Assembly: GCA_026982275.1 (NCBI GenBank)
Contig: JALSHK010000441.1
Coordinates: 1 to 10,301, forward strand
Direction of reading: 5' to 3'
Origin: Paracoccaceae bacterium
GTDB lineage: Bacteria; Pseudomonadota; Alphaproteobacteria; Rhodobacterales; Rhodobacteraceae
Length of the DNA: 10,301 nucleotides
This document shows positions 1 to 6,278 of the stretch, one piece after another. Position 1 is the first letter of the stretch; each line of letters begins with the position of its first letter. The translations under genes and the position numbers were made by a program. The notes beneath the pieces were generated by a model. It was given only the letters and a program-made list of their open reading frames with translations, was not told the DNA's origin and made no database searches.

Positions 1-1342
1 CTTTATCAATCGCCATCTGTGCATCGGCATTGGCACCCACAATAATCCGGTCCAGCCCCACCTTGAAGCCTTGTTCATAGGTCAGTTCTTCGGGCATGTC
101 GGGGATATCGACCTCGTCAAAGCCGCTCAGCCCCGTTTCCATGCTCGCCAGTGCCTTTTGCAAGCTCTCATGGATGGTGCGGCCAATGGCCATGGCTTCG
201 CCGACCGATTTCATGGCGGTGGTCAGTGTTGCTTCCGAGCCGGGAAATTTCTCGAAGGTAAAGCGCGGAATTTTGGTAACGACATAATCAATGGTCGGCT
301 CGAAGCTGGCCGGCGTCACCTTGGTGATGTCATTATCGAGTTCGTCCAGCGTATAGCCCACCGCCAGCTTGGCGGCAATTTTGGCTATCGGGAAACCCGT
401 GGCCTTTGAGGCCAGCGCCGAGGAGCGGCTCACCCGTGGGTTCATCTCGATCACCACCATACGGCCATCAGCGGGGTTTACGGCCCATTGCACATTGGAG
501 CCGCCGGTTTCCACCCCGATTTCACGCAATACATTTATAGAATGGCTGCGCATCATCTGGTATTCTTTATCCGTCAGCGTCAGTGACGGTGCCACGGTTA
601 TACTATCGCCCGTATGCACGCCCATCGGGTCCACGTTTTCAATCGCGCAAATGATGATGGCATTATCGGCCTTGTCGCGCACCACCTCCATCTCGAATTC
701 CTTCCAGCCGAGCAGGCTTTCATCAATCAGGATCTGGTTCACCGGAGAGGCATCAAGGCCCGTGGCGCAGATATGCTCGTAATCCTCTTTATTATAGGCA
801 ATGCCGCCGCCGGTGCCGCCCATGGTAAAGGCAGGGCGGATAATGGCGGGCAGGCCGATATCGGGCAGCGCCGCCATGCATTCTTCCATGGTTTCGGCAA
901 TGGTGGCGCGGGGGTTTTCAATGCCGAGCCGATCCATCGCCTCGCGGAAAAGCTTGCGATCCTCGGCCATTTCGATAGCTTTGCGATCCGCGCCAATCAG
1001 CTCCACGTTGAATTTTTCCAGCACGCCCATATCATCCAGTGCCAGCGCCGTGTTCAGGCCGGTTTGGCCGCCCATGGTCGGCAACAGCGCATCGGGGCGC
1101 TCTTTGTCGATGATCTTGGTCACAGTCTCCGGCGTGATCGGCTCAATGTAGGTCGCATCCGCCATTTCGGGGTCGGTCATGATTGTCGCCGGGTTGGAGT
1201 TCACCAGAATAACACGGTAACCTTCTTCCTTCAGCGCCTTGCAGGCCTGCGTGCCCGAGTAATCAAACTCGCAGGCCTGGCCAATAATAATCGGCCCCGC
1301 GCCGATGATCATGATGGAGGAAATGTCGGTTCTTTTTGGCAT
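1..1342 (-). CDS. carB: Carbamoyl phosphate synthase large subunit, N-terminal part (runs off left edge)
   Basis: This cytoplasmic enzyme makes carbamoyl phosphate from bicarbonate, ATP and glutamine-derived ammonia (supplied by CarA) for arginine and pyrimidine synthesis. The reading frame starts at ATG 1342 with MPKRTDISSIMIIGAGPIII and stays open to the window edge, giving 447 of about 1,100 residues, so only the first carboxyphosphate-forming ATP-grasp half is here. Visible family motifs are GAGPIIIGQACEFDYSG near the N-terminus, LPTMGGQTGLN, a glycine-rich GGTGGG ATP loop, and EMNPRVSRSSALASKATG. In that last motif Glu299, Asn301 and Arg303 fall exactly at the E. coli numbering, so there is no net indel up to there. 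From about residue 409 the linker towards the oligomerisation domain reads GFDEVDIPDMPEELTYEQGF and does not line up well with homologues I remember. The Shine-Dalgarno is weak. No carA is visible next to it. The identification is very secure. Confidence 0.97.
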   Translation of the reverse strand, partial: MPKRTDISSIMIIGAGPIIIGQACEFDYSGTQACKALKEEGYRVILVNSNPATIMTDPEMADATYIEPITPETVTKIIDKERPDALLPTMGGQTGLNTALALDDMGVLEKFNVELIGADRKAIEMAEDRKLFREAMDRLGIENPRATIAETMEECMAALPDIGLPAIIRPAFTMGGTGGGIAYNKEDYEHICATGLDASPVNQILIDESLLGWKEFEMEVVRDKADNAIIICAIENVDPMGVHTGDSITVAPSLTLTDKEYQMMRSHSINVLREIGVETGGSNVQWAVNPADGRMVVIEMNPRVSRSSALASKATGFPIAKIAAKLAVGYTLDELDNDITKVTPASFEPTIDYVVTKIPRFTFEKFPGSEATLTTAMKSVGEAMAIGRTIHESLQKALASMETGLSGFDEVDIPDMPEELTYEQGFKVGLDRIIVGANADAQMAIDK

Positions 1343-1420
1343 GATGGCCCCGTGCGTTTGGTCGTGCGCGCCGCTTAGCCCGCCCGAAAATGGATTCGCC
1401 GTGATTTGCAAATTGGGGTG

Positions 1421-1448
1421 GTTATAATCGCTGTAGCGCAGGGCGCAA
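1421..1448 (-). promoter_or_regulatory. Candidate sigma-70-type promoter for carB
   Basis: On the minus strand a TTGCGC -35-like element (1443-1448) is followed after 16 bp by TATAAC (1421-1426), a 5/6 match to the -10 consensus. Transcription would begin near 1414 and give a leader of about 70 nt before the carB ATG. The -35 element is poor (3/6), so this is only the best candidate in the spacer. Confidence 0.3.
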
Positions 1449-1505
1449 CCCTATGCGCGCGAAATCAGCACCACATTTGCAGCAATTTCCTATATTCACC
1501 ACTTT

Positions 1506-1633
1506 CCCCGCCGAGCGCAGCGAGGCCACGGCCCGTCAGGGCAATTACGCACCGACGAGGTGGGCTGAATAAAGGAAGGCGCAGCCGACGACTTCAGGTC
1601 GCCGAGGAGGTGCGCGCCCGGATGAGGAGCCGT
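1506..1633. repeat. GC-rich structured block, possible dispersed intergenic repeat
   Basis: The block is sharply GC-rich inside a more AT-rich spacer. It contains several short perfect stems: GCCC-GTCA-GGGC (1531-1542), CACC-GACGA-GGTG (1550-1562) and CGAC-TTCAG-GTCG near 1588-1600. Both strands have stretches that translate without stops (for example a minus-strand frame ending in GPWPRCARRGKW), as GC-rich repeats often do. It looks like intergenic repeats scattered through alphaproteobacterial genomes, but only one copy is in this window, so repeat status is inference. Confidence 0.3.
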
Positions 1634-1679
1634 GTGATCAAAGAGGGTTATTTTCCTAACGCTGATCGCGTATTCAGGC

Positions 1680-1695
1680 TATGGTTTTAACCATA
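1680..1695. repeat. Short palindrome TATGGTT-TT-AACCATA
   Basis: A perfect 7-bp inverted repeat with a 2-bp centre sits just downstream of the flavoprotein terminator and far upstream of carB. It could be a protein binding site or a small extra hairpin. No T-tract follows on either strand, so it is not a terminator by itself. Confidence 0.35.
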
Positions 1696-1710
1696 ACGCA
1701 CCCGAAAATC

Positions 1711-1738
1711 GAAAAAGGCGCGTGCATAACACGCGCCT
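1711..1738 (-). terminator. Rho-independent terminator of the cytochrome/flavoprotein operon
   Basis: Read on the minus strand, a perfect 9-bp stem (AGGCGCGTG at 1716-1724 pairing with CACGCGCCT at 1730-1738) closes a 5-nt loop and is followed by a run of five T. It lies 30 bp beyond the flavoprotein stop codon, the normal place for an operon terminator. On the plus strand the trailing bases are CTCTCTT, so the minus direction is favoured. Confidence 0.85.
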
Positions 1739-1746
1739 CTCTCTTC

Positions 1747-1767
1747 TTAGCGAGTGGTGGTCGCTAA
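1747..1767 (-). repeat. Inverted repeat directly after the flavoprotein stop codon
   Basis: TTAGCGA (1747-1753) and TCGCTAA (1761-1767) form a perfect 7-bp stem with a 7-nt loop, starting on the base next to the TAA stop. It has no T-tract and precedes the strong terminator hairpin by a few bases. It probably acts as a 3'-end stabilising hairpin or part of a tandem terminator. Confidence 0.55.
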
Positions 1768-3036
1768 TTACCCGAACATATCCGCCGTAATCCCGTCATA
1801 CCAGCCCACGCTCTCTTCATAGGTGGTGGCGCGGGTCGCGTCATCTTCGCCCACTTGCGAGATAAAGCCGGAGGTTTTGGCGATTTTCTCGTCGGTGGCC
1901 TCGTAAGATGCCCCGACTTTCACGCCGTCTTCCGTGCCCAGCAATGACCAGCAGGTATTGGCAAAGCGCGCAGGGAACACGGTGGAGCCGGTCAGCTCGC
2001 CCCGCACCGCATTGGCGCAAACCTTGGCTTGGCTATTGGCCGAGAAGCCGGATTTCGGCATATCGCCCTGTTGCGAGCTATCGCCCAGCACATAGATGTT
2101 TTCATCTTCGCGGGAGGCCATGCTATGCGGGTTCACCGGTGCCCAGCCAGCATCGTTGGTCACGCCTGCAAGTTCCGCAATCCGGCCAGCTTTCTGGGCA
2201 GGGATCACGTTGCACACGTCCACCTTTACCACTTCACCGTCAGCCACCACTTCCATGCTGCCCGGGCGCACCTCATCTACCGCGCCGCCAAAATCAGGGC
2301 TGATCCATTCGACCATACCGGCATAGTGCCGCGCCCAGCCATCCTGGAAAAGCGCCTGCTTGGAAAAGCCCGGCTTGGGATCAAAGATCAGGATCTTGGC
2401 CGTAGGATTGTTTTCCTTGAAGTAATTTGCCACCATCGATACCCGCTCATATGGCCCGGGAGGGCAGCGGAAAGGGTTGGGCGGGGCCACCATGGCATAG
2501 GTGCCGCCTTGGGGCATCGCTTCCATTTGTGCACGAAGCAGCTCGGTTTGCGAGCCGGCCTTATAAGCATGCGGCATGGCGTTTTGTGCGCTGGTATCCC
2601 AGCCCTGAACCGCATCATCGCGGAAATCTATGCCCGGTGACAGGATAAGCTTGTCATAAGGCACCGAGCCACCGCCAGCCAGCGCCACTGTTTTGGCATC
2701 ACGATCCACGCCAATGGCCCAGTCATGCACCACATTCACGCCCTGCGAAGCCATGGTTCCGTAGGTGTGGCCAAGGCTGGCCATATCGCGATAGCCACCA
2801 AGATAGAGATTGGAGAAAAAACAGGTGTAATAGGTGCGGGTCGGCTCGATCAGGGTCACATCGATCGCACCGCCGCTATCCTTGGCGATATAGCGCGCGG
2901 CTGTGGCACCACCAGCACCGCCGCCAACAACCACAACCTTTGGCTTGCCATGGCCACCGGCCAACACCATAGGTGCGCTCACCGTTGCCGCAGCAGCAAC
3001 ACCTGCGCCCAAAAATCCTCGTCTGTCTAGTTTCAT
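1768..3036 (-). CDS. soxF: Flavocytochrome c sulfide dehydrogenase, FAD subunit (FccB/SoxF type), Tat-exported
   Basis: This 422-residue periplasmic flavoprotein should oxidise sulfide and pass electrons to its cytochrome partner encoded just upstream. The N-terminus has a twin-arginine signal (RRGFLG at residues 5-10, then an Ala-rich stretch to about residue 26). A Rossmann FAD loop VVVVGGGAGGATAA follows at 34-47. Cys72 in YYTCFFSN matches the cysteine that covalently binds FAD in Allochromatium FccB. Cys191 in FRCPPGPYER and Cys340 in AKVCANAV match its redox-active cysteine pair, so the sulfide site is intact. YVLGDSSQ (315-322) is the second FAD contact. The length fits the family. ATG 3036 has GGGAGA six bases upstream. 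Gene order (cytochrome, then flavoprotein) is as in fccAB and soxEF; soxF and fccB are homologous names and I cannot choose firmly. Sulfide:quinone reductase is less likely because of the Tat signal, the Cys72 motif and the cytochrome neighbour. Confidence 0.93.
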   Translation of the reverse strand: MKLDRRGFLGAGVAAAATVSAPMVLAGGHGKPKVVVVGGGAGGATAARYIAKDSGGAIDVTLIEPTRTYYTCFFSNLYLGGYRDMASLGHTYGTMASQGVNVVHDWAIGVDRDAKTVALAGGGSVPYDKLILSPGIDFRDDAVQGWDTSAQNAMPHAYKAGSQTELLRAQMEAMPQGGTYAMVAPPNPFRCPPGPYERVSMVANYFKENNPTAKILIFDPKPGFSKQALFQDGWARHYAGMVEWISPDFGGAVDEVRPGSMEVVADGEVVKVDVCNVIPAQKAGRIAELAGVTNDAGWAPVNPHSMASREDENIYVLGDSSQQGDMPKSGFSANSQAKVCANAVRGELTGSTVFPARFANTCWSLLGTEDGVKVGASYEATDEKIAKTSGFISQVGEDDATRATTYEESVGWYDGITADMFG

Positions 3037-3064
3037 CTAATCTCTCCCGTAGATTTATGATTGG

Positions 3065-3772
3065 TTATTCTTGGATACTTTCGTAATATGCTGCCAGGGC
3101 AGCGATCTCTTCATTACCAAGGGTGCTGGTGATTTGCTGCATCACCTCGTTATCCCTTGATTTGTTCTTGTATGCGTGCAGCACTGTCACAAAGGCCTCG
3201 GCGGGCCAATTGATGATCGGGGGTATACCGTTGCTTTCGCCGCTGGCCTGATGACAAGTGACACATGTCGAAGACAGGTATTCCCCGAATTCCACATTGC
3301 CTTCGATTGCAAGAATTTCCGGCGCCACCTCGGGGTCGCCCGGCTCGATATGGGCCACGCCAAGGTTGGTTTCCGGGGTCAGCGTGGCGAGATAAACCAT
3401 CAAAGCGGTTATGTCTTCATCGTCACGCACCCCGCGGTAGGCCATACGCGTGCGCGGCACAAATTCGGATGGTGCCGTCAGGAAAGCGCGAAGGTTTTCC
3501 TCATCCCAGACCAGCCCCTCTTCTGCCCTTGCAACCATGGCGCGGGAATAGCGAAAGCCCTCGATGCCGGCGGCTGCCCGACCCATAATCTCGTTCAATT
3601 GCGGGCCAACCCGGTTTTTGGCCCCCGGGCCAACTGCATGGCAACTGGCGCATCTAAGCGTTTTGTAAAGGCGCTCGCCCTCGGCAGCATCACTATCGGC
3701 AAAGACGGGATTCATTCCGGCAAAGAATATAACGGAGGGAACAATGAATAGTTTTTTAATCGCTCTGAACAT
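3065..3772 (-). CDS. soxE: Diheme c-type cytochrome, partner of the sulfide dehydrogenase flavoprotein (SoxE/FccA type)
   Basis: This 235-residue secreted protein has two haem c sites, CASCH (41-45) and CVTCH (170-174). A Sec signal peptide (Lys-rich start, hydrophobic 8-20) ends at about VFA-DSD (25/26). The first domain resembles cytochrome c2/c550: GPQLNEIMGRAAA, then a hydrophobic stretch and Met110 in RTRMAY as likely sixth ligand. The second domain resembles cytochrome c4/FccA, with GIPPI after the haem site, Met211 in EVMQQI as possible ligand, and a C-terminal LAAYY helix. It should accept electrons from the flavoprotein encoded 28 bp downstream in the same operon and hand them to the respiratory chain. 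The start at 3772 gives a proper signal peptide, but its ribosome site is weak. Partner assignment rests on context plus the diheme layout. Confidence 0.88.
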   Translation of the reverse strand: MFRAIKKLFIVPSVIFFAGMNPVFADSDAAEGERLYKTLRCASCHAVGPGAKNRVGPQLNEIMGRAAAGIEGFRYSRAMVARAEEGLVWDEENLRAFLTAPSEFVPRTRMAYRGVRDDEDITALMVYLATLTPETNLGVAHIEPGDPEVAPEILAIEGNVEFGEYLSSTCVTCHQASGESNGIPPIINWPAEAFVTVLHAYKNKSRDNEVMQQITSTLGNEEIAALAAYYESIQE

Positions 3773-3876
3773 ATTCCAGCAATAGACGATATTCGGGTAA
3801 AAAACTACCTATAAAATGTGTGATTATGTAATTTTGGAGAAAAACTTAGGATTTTGTTACAAACATATTCTTATAG

Positions 3877-3893
3877 TTCAATTACTTATTGAA
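3877..3893. promoter_or_regulatory. Palindromic candidate operator TTCAAT-N5-ATTGAA
   Basis: A perfect 6-5-6 inverted repeat lies about 105 bp upstream of the cytochrome start codon in the AT-rich promoter region. AT-rich TTCAA/TTGAA dyads of this size are typical of ArsR/SmtB-type repressors, the family that includes the sulfur-responsive SqrR, BigR and SoxR regulators of sulfide and thiosulfate genes. The symmetry is seen directly; the regulator is inference, and no ArsR gene lies in the window. Confidence 0.4.
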
Positions 3894-3915
3894 AAAATGT
3901 AACAGGAGTAATTAC

Positions 3916-3939
3916 ATGCTTTTTTTGTGTTATAAGTAG
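3916..3939 (+). other. Seven-codon open frame with a strong Shine-Dalgarno (possible short leader peptide)
   Basis: AGGAG (3904-3908) sits seven bases before ATG 3916, and the frame reads MLFLCYK then TAG. The ribosome site is better than that of most real genes here, yet no plus-strand gene follows for over 2 kb, so there is nothing obvious for a leader to regulate. A chance match in AT-rich DNA is the most likely explanation. Confidence 0.12.
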
Positions 3940-4079
3940 CATATTCCGGATTTACAGCCAAAAACCGATAGAGATATCCTTCCCCAATGCCGCCGGAAAC
4001 AAGATGAAAGCCCGGCCGGATTCGTCATCTGCACCGATGGATTCGAGCAGATATATATTATAAAGCCGCCCCGAGACGA

Positions 4080-5249
4080 TTATTCCGCCGCGCCCACTTG
4101 CGCAGCGATCATGCGAAACATATCAATATTTTGCTGGTTGACCCCTGCTTCGGTAAAGCCCCGATCTGCCGAATTCAGTGCGATCACCACATTGGCACGC
4201 GGGCTGATATAAATATATTGCCCATAAACCCCGCGGGCAAAATATTCGCCTGTCTCCGTATCGGCCGGCATCCACCACTGAAAGCCGTATCCCACATCCC
4301 CGGGCAGGTCGGGCGCAGAGGAAACGGTAGAGGCCGCCACCCAGCTTGCAGGCACCAGCTGTTCGCCGTTCCACATACCGTTTTGCAAAAACATCTGCCC
4401 GAGGCGGGCATAATCCCGCGTGCGCAAATTCAGCCCGCCCAGCACAAAAGCCACACCGGACCCATCGGTCACGTAATACGGAGCCGCCTCCAGCCCCAGC
4501 GGGGCGAGCAGCTTTTCGACCATCAGCTCCGGAATGCTGCGCCCGGTGGCCCCGCGAATAACCATGCCCAGAACATGGGTATCGATCGACACATATTGCC
4601 ACGCCACCCCCGGCTCGCGGTTTTTTTCGCTCAGCCCCGCCGCAAATTCATCCATAGAGCCGCCCAGCGCCAGCACCCGACCCATCTTGTTGATATCGGA
4701 GTTGAAATCCAGATAATCCTCGTTAAACCGCACGCCAGACGCCATGTTCAACACATTGCGAATGCTCGCGCCATCATAAGCGCCGCCCTTCAGCGCGGGG
4801 GCATATTTCGTCACCGGATCATCGATCGAGGCAATATCGCCTTCCTCCAGCACAATCCCCATCAGGGCCGAAAGAAAGCTTTTCGCCACCGACCACGAGA
4901 TCCGCAGATCGGTATCGCTTGTGCCCAGATAATAGCTTTCATGGGCGATTTCGCCATCTTTCAGCACCACCAGCGCGGTTACGGCCCTTTGCGCCACCCA
5001 ATCGGATATATCCGGCATTTCCAGCGGGTTCGCCGGAAGCGGGCTGGGCGGGCCCTCGGGGATATCCAGCGGGGTACTAAAGAAAAGCCCGTCAAAACCG
5101 GAGAAATTCGAAACGATGCGATCCTCGTCAAACAGTGAATTCACTGCCAATAGCCGCGTGATATCATCGCGCTTCCAGATCGCCATGCCGCCAACCACCA
5201 GCGCCAGCAGCAGCACAGCGCGAAACGCCCATTTGAAAACTCTACGCAT
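4080..5249 (-). CDS. Membrane-anchored serine hydrolase, beta-lactamase class C / NylB-like family
   Basis: This 389-residue protein begins with a basic stretch and one hydrophobic segment (about residues 7-23), so it is probably anchored in the inner membrane with the catalytic domain outside. The nucleophile motif is Ser120-Val-Ala-Lys123 (in SWSVAKS), the SxxK signature of penicillin-binding-like hydrolases. Tyr219 in WQYVSIDTHVLG is the second motif (Y-x-S instead of Y-x-N). The third region reads ARGVYGQYIYI rather than KTG, as in 6-aminohexanoate-dimer hydrolase (NylB) and EstB-type esterases. The substrate cannot be told. The frame is open from a TTG at 5270, but ATG 5249 is chosen: it has AAGGAG six bases upstream and overlaps the pip stop by 8 bp (ATGCGTAG), which indicates translational coupling. 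It is the second gene of the pip operon. Confidence 0.85.
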   Translation of the reverse strand: MRRVFKWAFRAVLLLALVVGGMAIWKRDDITRLLAVNSLFDEDRIVSNFSGFDGLFFSTPLDIPEGPPSPLPANPLEMPDISDWVAQRAVTALVVLKDGEIAHESYYLGTSDTDLRISWSVAKSFLSALMGIVLEEGDIASIDDPVTKYAPALKGGAYDGASIRNVLNMASGVRFNEDYLDFNSDINKMGRVLALGGSMDEFAAGLSEKNREPGVAWQYVSIDTHVLGMVIRGATGRSIPELMVEKLLAPLGLEAAPYYVTDGSGVAFVLGGLNLRTRDYARLGQMFLQNGMWNGEQLVPASWVAASTVSSAPDLPGDVGYGFQWWMPADTETGEYFARGVYGQYIYISPRANVVIALNSADRGFTEAGVNQQNIDMFRMIAAQVGAAE

Positions 5250-6228
5250 GATCTTCTCCTTCAGCCGCAATTTTTTCCATCACCGATACCAGCTCGGCCG
5301 CGATACCGGTTTCAGACATGGCATGCCCCGCCAGATTTACCATCCGCAACTCCGAACCATGCCATGCATGATGCACTTTCAGCGCGGTATGCGGCGGGCA
5401 AACCATGTCATATCGCCCTTGCACGATATAACCGCGAATACCGGCGAGCTTACCCATGTTTTGCGCGATATGATCATCGCGATCCAACCAGCCACCATGC
5501 TTGAAATAATGGTTTTCGATGCGGGCAAAGGCCTGGGCATGCCGCGCGCCGGTGCCGCGGATCTTGCCATCCGAAACCAATGTGGCCAGCGTATTTTCCC
5601 AGCCCGCCCATATCCGCGCGGCCTGCGCCGCCGCTTCGGGATCCTCGCCAAACAGGCGTTTGTGGTAGGCCGAAATCAGATCGTCCTGCTCCTCGCGCGG
5701 AATGATGCCGATAAACGGTGCCCAGGCTTCGGGCCAGAATTGCCCCGCACCACCACCATAAAACCAATCCAGCTCGGCTTTCGTCATGGTAAACACCCCG
5801 CGCAGCACCATGGCGCGCACCCGCGCAGGATGGGCCTGCCCATATAGCAGGCTCAGCGTCGCCCCCCAGGAGCCACCAAAAACCACCCATTTATCAACGC
5901 CGAGGCGCTCGCGAATTCGCTCGATATCCGCCACCAGATCCCATGTGGTGTTGTTTTCCACGCTGGCAAAAGGGGTGGAGCGCCCGCAGCCGCGCTGGTC
6001 AAACAGAATGGCGCGGTAATGATCGGGATTGAAATAGCGCCGCATAGAGGGGCTGCACCCGCCGCCCGGCCCGCCATGCAGCACCACCACCGGAATGCCG
6101 TGCGGATTGCCCGATTGCTCGACATAAAGCCGGTGGCCATCGGTCATTTCCATGGTTTCCGTCATAAACGGCTCACGGTGGGGGTAAAGACGGGTGCGGC
6201 TGGCTTGCGGGCTGGTAGTTTCGGGCAT
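5242..6228 (-). CDS. pip: Proline iminopeptidase (alpha/beta hydrolase, S33 family)
   Basis: This cytoplasmic enzyme removes N-terminal proline from peptides. The family signature is nearly complete (numbering from ATG 6228, 328 residues): HGGPGGG (51-57) forms the oxyanion region, DQRGCGRS (77-84) is typical of Pip, GGSWGATLS holds nucleophile Ser120, GRYDMVCP holds Asp274, and AGHA holds His302. The N-terminal RLYPHREPF and GHRLYVEQSGNP also match Pip. The frame extends four codons further to a TTG at 6240, but ATG 6228 is the first standard start and fits the family's N-terminus; no strong ribosome site decides it. The gene is divergent from ubiG with a 50-bp gap and is followed by an overlapping serine hydrolase gene. 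No signal peptide is seen. Confidence 0.93.
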   Translation of the reverse strand: MPETTSPQASRTRLYPHREPFMTETMEMTDGHRLYVEQSGNPHGIPVVVLHGGPGGGCSPSMRRYFNPDHYRAILFDQRGCGRSTPFASVENNTTWDLVADIERIRERLGVDKWVVFGGSWGATLSLLYGQAHPARVRAMVLRGVFTMTKAELDWFYGGGAGQFWPEAWAPFIGIIPREEQDDLISAYHKRLFGEDPEAAAQAARIWAGWENTLATLVSDGKIRGTGARHAQAFARIENHYFKHGGWLDRDDHIAQNMGKLAGIRGYIVQGRYDMVCPPHTALKVHHAWHGSELRMVNLAGHAMSETGIAAELVSVMEKIAAEGEDHA

Positions 6229-6278
6229 TTGGTGGCACAATCCGGATTAGCTTTTTTGCAGCATGGCAGGTTGAGAAG

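Larger units (their letters stand above)
1343..1767. other. Intergenic spacer between carB and the sulfide dehydrogenase operon
   Basis: This 425-bp spacer lies upstream of carB and downstream of the flavoprotein gene, both on the minus strand. It holds a possible carB promoter, a GC-rich block of about 130 bp (about 1506-1633) full of short inverted repeats, a palindrome TATGGTT-TT-AACCATA (1680-1695), and a terminator region (1711-1767). A 94-codon plus-strand open frame crosses it (1406-1690), but it resembles no known protein, has a non-proteinlike composition in its second half and no good ribosome site. I do not call it a gene. Confidence 0.7.
3773..4079. other. AT-rich intergenic region upstream of the soxEF/fccAB-type operon
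   Basis: The 307-bp spacer is clearly AT-rich between 3780 and 3950, unlike the neighbouring genes, and must hold the promoter of the minus-strand cytochrome gene. It contains a perfect palindrome (3877-3893) and flanking TGTTAC (3855-3860) and GTAACA (3899-3904) sequences. I could not place a convincing -35/-10 pair. The part nearest 4079 lies downstream of the serine hydrolase; no terminator with a T-tract is visible there, only a weak 5-bp GCCGG/CCGGC stem with a long loop near 3990-4016. Confidence 0.6.

Noticed and set aside
614..1378. 254-codon plus-strand open frame
   Set aside because: It is antisense to carB, whose protein is unmistakable; His/Gly/Arg-rich composition is typical of a shadow frame in GC-rich DNA.
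1406..1690. 94-codon plus-strand open frame in the carB/flavoprotein spacer
   Set aside because: No recognisable domain, no good ribosome site, and it crosses the GC-rich block and ends in the palindrome at 1680-1695. Kept as spacer.
1768..3036. Sulfide:quinone oxidoreductase or type II NADH dehydrogenase
   Set aside because: The Tat signal, the Cys72 FAD-linking motif, the Cys191/Cys340 pair and the adjacent diheme cytochrome fit flavocytochrome c sulfide dehydrogenase better.
3990..4016. Possible terminator after the serine hydrolase gene
   Set aside because: Only a 5-bp stem with a 15-nt loop and no T-tract on the minus strand.
4098..5138. 346-codon plus-strand open frame
   Set aside because: Antisense to the serine hydrolase, which has intact SxxK and Tyr motifs; the frame itself shows no domain.
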